This document shows, one piece after another, positions 58,845-64,000 of a stretch of DNA of 64,000 bases (within the stretch, counting starts at the first letter, position 1; every line of letters begins with the position of its first letter). The stretch covers positions 1-64,000 of the forward strand of contig CAJCHO010000039.1 of the NCBI GenBank assembly GCA_903970145.1, given 5' to 3'. The stretch comes from Mycobacteriaceae bacterium. Lineage in GTDB: Bacteria; Pseudomonadota; Gammaproteobacteria; Burkholderiales; Burkholderiaceae_D. The translations under genes were made by a program, and so were the position numbers. The notes below the pieces were generated by a model. That model ran no database searches and was not told where the DNA came from. It was given only the letters and a program-made list of their open reading frames with translations.

Positions 58845-59087
58845 TCACCCCTTCTTATTGCCCCATCTTGCCTTGGCGGCATCGGAAGATATTTTCGAGC
58901 GCTTCTCAGGAGTGAGCGCGGCAGAGCGTTGCGCCCCGCCTTTGAGACCTCCCTTACGGCCTGCTTCAACCCGCACAGCCATCTTTCCGGCATCGGGGTC
59001 TTTATCCTGCACTTCACCAGTCGCTATGCCGACTATGAGGTGCGCAAGTTGATTGGGATCACGCGGACGTTTTGGTTTCGTAGCCAT
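58845..59087 (-). CDS. small basic protein, RKGGLKGG...AAKARW type
   Basis: This 80-residue, strongly basic protein has the pattern PRDPNQLAHLIVGIATGEVQD, then GRKGGLKGGAQRSAAL, then KISSDAAKARWGNK. Many bacterial genomes encode short proteins ending in a similar AAxARW helix, often in accessory regions; no function is established that I know of. The Gly/Lys-rich centre suggests nucleic-acid binding. It may be co-transcribed with the downstream winged-helix-like gene. Confidence 0.7.
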   Translation of the reverse strand: MATKPKRPRDPNQLAHLIVGIATGEVQDKDPDAGKMAVRVEAGRKGGLKGGAQRSAALTPEKRSKISSDAAKARWGNKKG

Positions 59088-59215
59088 GCACCAAGTATAG
59101 CGGGCACGAAATTATTTTCTCCCGCGTAACAATCAACTTGAGACACTACCTACTTTTCTTATCGGTTGACAAATTCAATGATCTCTATAGAATTCTGCGT
59201 TCGCTTTTGACCATC

Positions 59216-59302
59216 GCCCAGATGGCGGAATTGGTAGACGCACTAGGTTCAGGTCCTAGCGGTGGCAACACTGTGGAGGTTCGAGTCCTCTTCTGGGCAC
59301 CA
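59216..59302 (+). tRNA. tRNA-Leu (anticodon CAG)
   Basis: This 87-nt class II tRNA has encoded CCA. The acceptor GCCCAGA pairs with TCTGGGC. The anticodon stem CTAGG/CCTAG encloses the loop TTCAGGT, giving CAG. A long variable arm and the T arm with GTTCGAGTC are present. It marks the right end of the AT-richer patch that begins after rnr. Confidence 0.95.
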
Positions 59303-59568
59303 GCACCATCCGGCCAAAGCCCATAAAAAATAGCACAGGCTTTCGGACTACCGGACGTGCAGGGTTGCTAAGCGTGTTCGCAGTTTTGATGTGCCGCCAA
59401 TTTAGTGGCGGGCTCCGCCCCCCAGCCTCAGTTGAAAAGCCGCGCGGTGCGTCGCAGCATGCATTCTACCCGACGCTGGCCCGTGCCGGTACTTGCGTGG
59501 GGGATCGCCGCGACCTACTCGCGACGCCTGGCTTGTTCGCGCATACCCGCCCACGGCCCGAGTCGGCC

Positions 59569-59904
59569 CTAGGCCTTGGTGAGGCGCTCTGCGAGCTTGA
59601 TGGGCGCCTTGGCCCGATAGCTCGCCTCGAGCAGCCTGCGGACGGCGGTCGACCGCGCCAGGGCCAGGTTCACGCGCAGACCGACAACCTTGGCACCCCA
59701 GTGCAGCGCTTCATAGATCTGTGGATCGGCCGCCAGCAGCGGTGCGCGCAGCGTTTCGTCGACGAACAAGTTGACCGTCGAGCCGTCCAGGGGTGCCGTG
59801 GCGAAAATCCTGCCGCCTACCCGAAACGAGGTGAGATGGAAATGTGCCTGCTCCCGGACTTCGGGCAAACCCAGCGCGAAGGCACGCACGGCAGCAAATT
59901 TCAT
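59569..59904 (-). CDS. MmcQ/YjbR family protein
   Basis: This 111-residue protein has the MmcQ/YjbR (CyaY-like) fold. Seen are FALGLPEVREQAHFHLTSFRVGGRIFATA and a Val-Asn-Leu-Phe strand, then WGAKVVGLRVNLALA and the C-terminal LLEASYRAKAPIKLAERL, which fits the usual LLxxSYrlVxaklp pattern. Members are predicted to bind DNA but the role is unclear. It is monocistronic as far as seen. Confidence 0.88.
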   Translation of the reverse strand: MKFAAVRAFALGLPEVREQAHFHLTSFRVGGRIFATAPLDGSTVNLFVDETLRAPLLAADPQIYEALHWGAKVVGLRVNLALARSTAVRRLLEASYRAKAPIKLAERLTKA

Positions 59905-59992
59905 CGTCTTCCGAATCCCTCATCGTGAGTGCAACGCGACTCGCGGGTGATCGAAAAACGAGCTTAGCGCACCCGGATCAGGTACGCGAGAG

Positions 59993-60023
59993 GAAGAAAA
60001 AGACCGCCCCGATTGCAGGGCGG
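59993..60023 (-). terminator. rho-independent terminator after the small membrane protein
   Basis: On the minus strand CCGCCCT and GGGGCGG form a stem around a short loop, followed by TCTTTTTCTT. It ends 16 bp after the stop at 60039. Confidence 0.75.
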
Positions 60024-60038
60024 AAAGACAGGACTAAT

Positions 60039-60404
60039 CTATGCGCTGGTCGCGCGGCGCGTGCGCAGCAATCTCAGGCGTGCCCGCGGCACCACCAGCG
60101 GAGCCTGGCCGCGCCAGTCGGCCAGCAGGCTCTCAAGTCGACCCAATGCCGGTCGTGCCCGCACGCTGCGGGGCACTGCGAGGCCGGCGCTCTGTGGCAG
60201 CAGTTTGATGCGACGACGCACCCGTCCCCGGGTAGTTCGAATGACGATAACCGGACGGCTGCGACGGTGCAGATGATGGATTACACGCATGGTCGCGGCA
60301 CAAGCGAGGATGACCGCGCACACGAGCGCAGTCAGCAGTGCCATCATGCCAAACACGATCAACATGGCCTCGCCGGTCTGGGTTTGCAGGTAGTTGCTCA
60401 TCAT
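60039..60404 (-). CDS. small membrane protein with a basic tail, unknown function
   Basis: This 121-residue protein has one long hydrophobic segment at about residues 13-38 (AMLIVFGMMALLTALVCAVILACAA). It is followed by an Arg-rich cytoplasmic part (HHLHRRSRPVIVIRTTRGRVRRR). The ATG at 60404 is preceded by GGAG 8 bp upstream, which favours it over the open frame to 60689. A terminator follows the stop. I recognise no family. Confidence 0.6.
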   Translation of the reverse strand: MMSNYLQTQTGEAMLIVFGMMALLTALVCAVILACAATMRVIHHLHRRSRPVIVIRTTRGRVRRRIKLLPQSAGLAVPRSVRARPALGRLESLLADWRGQAPLVVPRARLRLLRTRRATSA

Positions 60405-60595
60405 GGTTGCGACTCCGCTTTCATTGGGTAAGTTCGGTGCCGGTGTGGCTCGCTTCAGGGCACCCACGTATTGTTGGCGCAGCGCAGCGTGGCGTCCTAA
60501 AGTGCGCCTTAAGGGTTCTAAAACCTGCGCCCCGAGAATTTGCCGAAGGCGCTGTGCAAAAATGCCGATGCGCTCTTGCGACGCTGACCGCAGAG

Positions 60596-60832
60596 TCAGT
60601 GCTGGCGTGCCATCTGGCTCAAGTGGATGTCTCGAACCGACTCGAATCCCATGCGTCGGTAGAGCTCGATAGCGTGATAATTCGCACACGCGACCTGGAG
60701 CCAGGAAGTTACGCCCAGGCGCCGATGCCGGCGCGCAAGCTGCCAGATCAGCGCTGCCGCCAGACCCTGGCCGCGAAATCGCGGGTCGGTGCCCGGACTG
60801 GCACGCCGGCCGGCGAAGACGAGGCCGGCCAC
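60596..60832 (-). pseudogene. N-terminally truncated GNAT acetyltransferase
   Basis: The 78 residues hold only the second half of a GNAT fold. The acetyl-CoA loop is DPRFRGQGLAAALIWQLARRH, followed by WLQVACANYHAIELYRRMGFE, a typical strand 5 and last helix. The N-terminal acceptor-binding half is absent. The frame is closed by a stop 3 bp upstream of the possible GTG at 60832, and the preceding gene ends 8 bp away. It is a deletion remnant or, less likely, a functional mini-protein. It is on the same strand as the TPR regulator. Confidence 0.65.
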
Positions 60833-60839
60833 ACCGAAT

Positions 60840-62351
60840 CTAGACGAGCAGGCCCGCTCGACGCGCCGTCGTCAGCACGGTGTTTTCCCAGTAGTCGCGA
60901 TAGGCCGGCGGACTTGAATTGTTGGGCTTGTCCTGCTCGGGCAGACTGTAGTTGGCATCGAGGCGCCGCAGGTCGGTAAGCACGGCTTGAGCCTGGGCGG
61001 TTTGCCCGAATAGTGTATGGGCCAGGACGAGATAGGCACGCGGCTCAGCCAGGCCCGGGTTCTTCTGCACCGCGCGCTCAAGCCAGTCGATCGCCTCGCC
61101 ATACTGGCCCATCTGGAAATACATCTCGCCCAGGTTGACCAGCACCGCGTCTTCGATATGGCCGGGTGAAAGATTCATGCCGTGCCGGGTCATCTCGATG
61201 GCTTTTGCCGGTTCGGCGCGCTGAAGATAGGTGGCCCCGAGCTGATAATAGGAATGAGGATTCTTGGGCTCCAGTTCAAGGCGCCGCAGGTCGGCGCGCA
61301 AGCGTCCCGGCAAGTCATGGTGAGCCGACGCATACAGACCAAGGATGGTATAGATGCGCGGATTGTCGGGATCGGCTGCCTGCGCGCGCTGGGCCAGAGC
61401 ATGGCCTTCGCTGTATTTCGCCTCGCGCACCTCGGCTTGCATCGACGAGCCAAAGTTGTACGCCTGAGTCGTGATGGCGTACGCGAGGCCGGCGACCGCG
61501 GCCATATTGTTCGGCTCGGCAGCGAGTACCTCCCGATAGAGCGCCTCGATCTGCTCCTGGTTGTTCATGCATTGCGACCGGGTCTCGAGAGCGCGCGCAC
61601 GCAACAGCAGGTCAGTTACCTTGTAACTGCTCTTGCGCGTCTCGGCGTCGCGCGCCGCAGCAATCACCAACTGATGTCCGATGCTGTTGCCAATGCGCGT
61701 GGTAACGAGGTCCTGCAGCGCAAACAGGTCAGTATTCTCGGCCTCGAAGACGTCGGACCAGAGCTGCGCGTCGGTCATGGCGTCCATCAAAAAGGCATTG
61801 ATCCGGATCGAATTACCATGGATTTGCACACTGCCCTGCAGTACATAGCGCACGCCGAGTTCGCTACCGAGCTGGCGCACGCTAAGCTGCTTGTCGCGAT
61901 ACGCGAACGCAGTTGCCGGGCCGATCACGAAGGCATCACGAATGCGCGAGAGATCGTGCGTGACGCTCTCGGTGATGCCGTCGACAAAGTACTCGCGCTG
62001 CGCGTCACCGGTGCGATTGATGAAGGGCAGAACGAGTATCGAGAGGGCCGCCCCCTGGGACTCGGACAATGCAAAGCGATAGCCGCGCCCCGGTACCGTC
62101 TCGATGGCTTCCGGTCCGAGGAGCTTGCGCAGACTCGATACGTGGACCGGCAGGTTGCTCTCCTCGACGACGAGGCCAGGCCAGGCGAGATTGAGCAGTT
62201 CATCCTTGGTGACAACGCGCGCGCGGTGCTCGATAAGCACCTGCAGGACGTCAAATGCGCGCCGGCCCAATGCGACAGGCTTGCCATCGACAATCAGGGA
62301 GCGCTCGGCAAAGCGTACTTCGATGTGTCCAAAGCGATAATTCAGTGACAC
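60840..62351 (-). CDS. CadC/OmpR-type winged-helix regulator with TPR repeats
   Basis: This 503-residue protein starts with an OmpR/PhoB-type DNA-binding domain at about 1-95 (LGRRAFDVLQVLIEHRARVVTKDELL then SSLRKLLGPEAIETVPGRGYRF). A TolB/FlgO-like domain follows at about 105-235 (LVLPFINRTGDAQREYFVDGITESV and LGVRYVLQGSVQ). The rest is a TPR solenoid at about 275-480. No transmembrane segment is seen, so it is not a membrane-bound CadC proper. The GTG at 62351 has AAGGA 8 bp upstream, which favours it over the open frame to 62414. Such proteins often sense through the TPR part; the signal here is unknown. Confidence 0.88.
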   Translation of the reverse strand: MSLNYRFGHIEVRFAERSLIVDGKPVALGRRAFDVLQVLIEHRARVVTKDELLNLAWPGLVVEESNLPVHVSSLRKLLGPEAIETVPGRGYRFALSESQGAALSILVLPFINRTGDAQREYFVDGITESVTHDLSRIRDAFVIGPATAFAYRDKQLSVRQLGSELGVRYVLQGSVQIHGNSIRINAFLMDAMTDAQLWSDVFEAENTDLFALQDLVTTRIGNSIGHQLVIAAARDAETRKSSYKVTDLLLRARALETRSQCMNNQEQIEALYREVLAAEPNNMAAVAGLAYAITTQAYNFGSSMQAEVREAKYSEGHALAQRAQAADPDNPRIYTILGLYASAHHDLPGRLRADLRRLELEPKNPHSYYQLGATYLQRAEPAKAIEMTRHGMNLSPGHIEDAVLVNLGEMYFQMGQYGEAIDWLERAVQKNPGLAEPRAYLVLAHTLFGQTAQAQAVLTDLRRLDANYSLPEQDKPNNSSPPAYRDYWENTVLTTARRAGLLV

Positions 62352-62471
62352 CAGTGAATTCCTTACTTGCGTCCCGGGCGATCGGCGAGCGCGGACCGCA
62401 ACTCGGCCCGGCAACCGATCATTCTAGCGCTCTCCGGTCGCGCCGCCGAGAGCTTCTTGCCCCCTTCATCC

Positions 62472-62837
62472 TTATGAGACCGCGCTGCGGTCAAAATGGG
62501 GGTTCTCGATGATCCCGAAGCGATTGCCGAACGGATCGGTCACAGCGGCCACGCGGATCCCCTCGCCGACGTCGGTGACGACCTCCAGCGCAGTTGCGCC
62601 GAGCTCCAGCAAGCGCGAGTAGGCGGCAACTATATCGGCGACGCCCCACAAGGGCTGCGCCCCGGCCGTACCGGGCTGTCCGTCGGGCACAAGGCCAAGC
62701 TCGAAACCTCCAACGCTAAAGCCCACGTAGTAGGGAGCATCAAAGCTCGGTGCCTGCCCCAATACTTCGCTGTACCATTTTTTCGCGGCAGCGAGGTCAG
62801 GCGCCGGATAAAGCGCAGTTCGCAATCCCAGAATCAT
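62472..62837 (-). CDS. VOC (glyoxalase/bleomycin-resistance) family protein
   Basis: This 121-residue protein has one betaalphabetabetabeta VOC set: a TALYPAPDLAAAKKWYSEVLG start, YYVGFSVGGFELGLVP and a C-terminal AVTDPFGNRFGIIENP with the metal-position Glu. The start ATG at 62837 (MILGLRT) has GGAGG 7 bp upstream, whereas the in-frame ATG at 62843 touches that site. The substrate is unknown; single-domain members are often dioxygenase-like or binding proteins. Confidence 0.87.
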   Translation of the reverse strand: MILGLRTALYPAPDLAAAKKWYSEVLGQAPSFDAPYYVGFSVGGFELGLVPDGQPGTAGAQPLWGVADIVAAYSRLLELGATALEVVTDVGEGIRVAAVTDPFGNRFGIIENPHFDRSAVS

Positions 62838-62924
62838 TGCCATCCCTCCTCGATAAATGCGCCAGAACAATGGAACTCGCCGAGCCAGGCGCGACCTCAC
62901 GGCACCGAGGCGCCGGCCCTGCCA

Positions 62925-63476
62925 TCACGTCGCAGCGATATGCTTGGTCATGGGAACAAACTCGATCGACACCCCCTCGCCAAGCGGCCAGCGCGCCTTT
63001 TCGCCGGCCACGTAGCCACGCCTGGCGTACAGGCGCACGCCAGGCAAGGTCGCCATAAGTTCAAAACGCGTGAATCCATGGAGCCGGGCCTCGTGCTCGC
63101 AATGCTCAAGCAAGAGGGACCCAAGACCCGTGCGCGCAAACTCCGGGGCAACGAAAAAAGCGCGGATCTTGGCGGCATCGGCAAGCGGATCGAGTTCAGC
63201 CGGATCACGATCGGATCGCGCATCACCTCCAAACAGGGTCCGGCGTCGGCTCCAGCCGCCGCAAGCAATCAGGCGCGTGTCACGCTCCACCACAAAATAG
63301 GTTTGATCGATAATGAGCTGCGAATCAACGCCAAAGGCGCCGCGCAGGGCGCCCTCGAGCTGGGGCAGGCTGTAGTCCCGCGCACCAAGTTGGCGCACCG
63401 ATGCCTCGATGAGGACCTTAAGGGCTTCGCGGTCCTCGAAGCGGGCAGCCCGCAACAGCGCACCAGCGGGCAGCAT
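62925..63476 (-). CDS. GNAT family N-acetyltransferase
   Basis: This 183-residue single GNAT domain shows RAARFEDREALKVLIEASV at the start. It continues with TYFVVERDTRLIACGGWSRR, then AAKIRAFFVAPEFARTGLGSLLLEHCEHEARLHGF, the acetyl-CoA binding loop, and LYARRGYV at the end. The ATG at 63476 is one base past the stop of the DUF3052 gene, so the two are coupled. The open frame to 63500 would overlap that gene. The acceptor is unknown. Confidence 0.9.
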   Translation of the reverse strand: MLPAGALLRAARFEDREALKVLIEASVRQLGARDYSLPQLEGALRGAFGVDSQLIIDQTYFVVERDTRLIACGGWSRRRTLFGGDARSDRDPAELDPLADAAKIRAFFVAPEFARTGLGSLLLEHCEHEARLHGFTRFELMATLPGVRLYARRGYVAGEKARWPLGEGVSIEFVPMTKHIAAT

Positions 63477-63477
63477 G

Positions 63478-63882
63478 CTAGCGCAACTCCTTGCGGACAA
63501 CGAGTTTTAGTCCGGACCAGATCTCCGTTACTGCGCACACCTTTACATCGACAAAGCCCAGCGGCAAGGCCAGCTCGCGTACGACATGTTCGGTGATGTC
63601 GGTAGGCACCTTGGCCGCTTTCTTGGGCCACGAAACCCATACCGCGGCGTCGCTGGCAAGGACCTTGCGCAAGCGCCCCAGCGTACGCCCGAGATCCGCG
63701 CGCACGCTGGAAAAAACATGAACGAGCTGTACCCTGGCATCGGCCTTATCGACGAACTCTACGCCTGGCGCCAGGGGTGCCAGCAGGGCCTGATAGTCGT
63801 CGGGAGCACCGATCAGGTAGACGCGGTGCTCAGCGACGATGCCCAGCTTTTTGGCCAGCGGCGTACTCGAATATCCAGCCAC
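63478..63882 (-). CDS. DUF3052 family protein
   Basis: This 134-residue cytoplasmic protein begins AGYSSTPLAKKLGI and contains VHVFSSVRADLGRTLGRLRKVLASDAAVWVSWPKKAAKVPTDI, the hallmark of DUF3052, whose function is not known. It ends with VCAVTEIWSGLKLVVRK. GTG at 63882 with GGGAAG upstream is the likely start. It is directly followed by the GNAT gene. Confidence 0.88.
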   Translation of the reverse strand: MAGYSSTPLAKKLGIVAEHRVYLIGAPDDYQALLAPLAPGVEFVDKADARVQLVHVFSSVRADLGRTLGRLRKVLASDAAVWVSWPKKAAKVPTDITEHVVRELALPLGFVDVKVCAVTEIWSGLKLVVRKELR

Positions 63883-63915
63883 TCCAGCTTCCCTTCGCGC
63901 ACGCTGCCGGCGCAG

Positions 63916-64000
63916 TCATGCAGGCCGGGCCGCTCGATAATCTTCTGAATCGGACCACTGGTCGGGCGTTTTGCCCCCCCATGCCGCCTGTGGAAGTACA
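63916..64000 (-). CDS. possible 3' end of a further gene, cut by the window edge
   Basis: One minus-strand frame stays open to the edge and ends KTPDQWSDSEDYRAARPA at a TGA near 63918. Only 27 residues are visible, too few to identify. It could also be chance. Confidence 0.3.
   Translation of the reverse strand, partial: VLPQAAWGGKTPDQWSDSEDYRAARPA

Noticed and set aside
59216-59302. tRNA-Leu(CAG) as attachment site for the 56-59 kb island
   Set aside because: The island lies on the 5' side of the tRNA, no copy of its 3' end is seen near 55.9 kb, and no integrase is in the island.

Overview
The window comes from a high-GC betaproteobacterium, most likely of the order Burkholderiales. The main reasons are a DUF2863 gene, a GntR regulator beside sdhCDA and malate dehydrogenase, and the gene order rpsO-pnp-qor-tpiA-secG-tRNA-Leu-nuoA..N. 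The genus cannot be fixed from the sequence alone. Nearly all of the window is ordinary chromosome with intact core genes. Two small stretches look foreign or decayed (about 15.9-17.0 kb and 56.0-59.2 kb).

Region 1 (1-11.4 kb) is central carbon metabolism. sdhC-sdhD-sdhA (minus strand, sdhA cut by the window edge) and a GntR/UTRA regulator lie divergent from mdh-prpB-prpC-(unknown gene)-prpD-acnA. TCA-cycle and 2-methylcitrate-cycle enzymes therefore share one locus. Propionyl-CoA condensed with oxaloacetate by PrpC, dehydrated by PrpD, rehydrated by aconitase and cleaved by PrpB gives pyruvate and succinate. Succinate is oxidised by SDH and malate by MDH returns oxaloacetate. A near-palindrome in the GntR-mdh gap is a candidate operator.

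Region 2 (11.4-31.4 kb) is mixed: DUF2863, a DHA2-type MFS exporter, a peptide/nickel-type ABC binding protein, a decayed integrase and antitoxin scar, a CHRD protein, an M14 carboxypeptidase overlapping yaaA, a PIN-domain protein, a MATE exporter, a ClsC-type phospholipase D, a methionine-type aminotransferase, a Tat-exported M28-like protein that has lost its metal ligands, a 3-oxoacid CoA-transferase (scoAB), a thioesterase, an SDR and ETF-ubiquinone oxidoreductase.

Region 3 (31.4-55.9 kb) is a long minus-strand block: a NUDIX hydrolase, the complete 14-gene complex I operon (nuoA-N), tRNA-Leu(GAG), secG, tpiA, a quinone oxidoreductase, pnp, rpsO, rlmB and rnr.

Region 4 (56.0-59.2 kb) is a compact AT-richer accessory patch between rnr and tRNA-Leu(CAG). 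It holds a DUF4065 (Panacea-type) antitoxin with a MazF/PemK-like partner, an IS1-family transposase with a near-consensus promoter, a scrap of a second IS1-type transposase, an unusual tRNA with an AGG anticodon, and two unknown genes. Region 5 (59.3-64 kb) has small genes: MmcQ/YjbR, a membrane protein, a truncated GNAT, a CadC-like TPR regulator, a VOC protein, a GNAT and a DUF3052 protein.

The most unusual pattern seen across the window is three separate 9-bp tandem arrays with the shared form ACC-nnn-Cnn. Each lies at or just before the 5' end of a gene with its C-rich strand on the coding strand.
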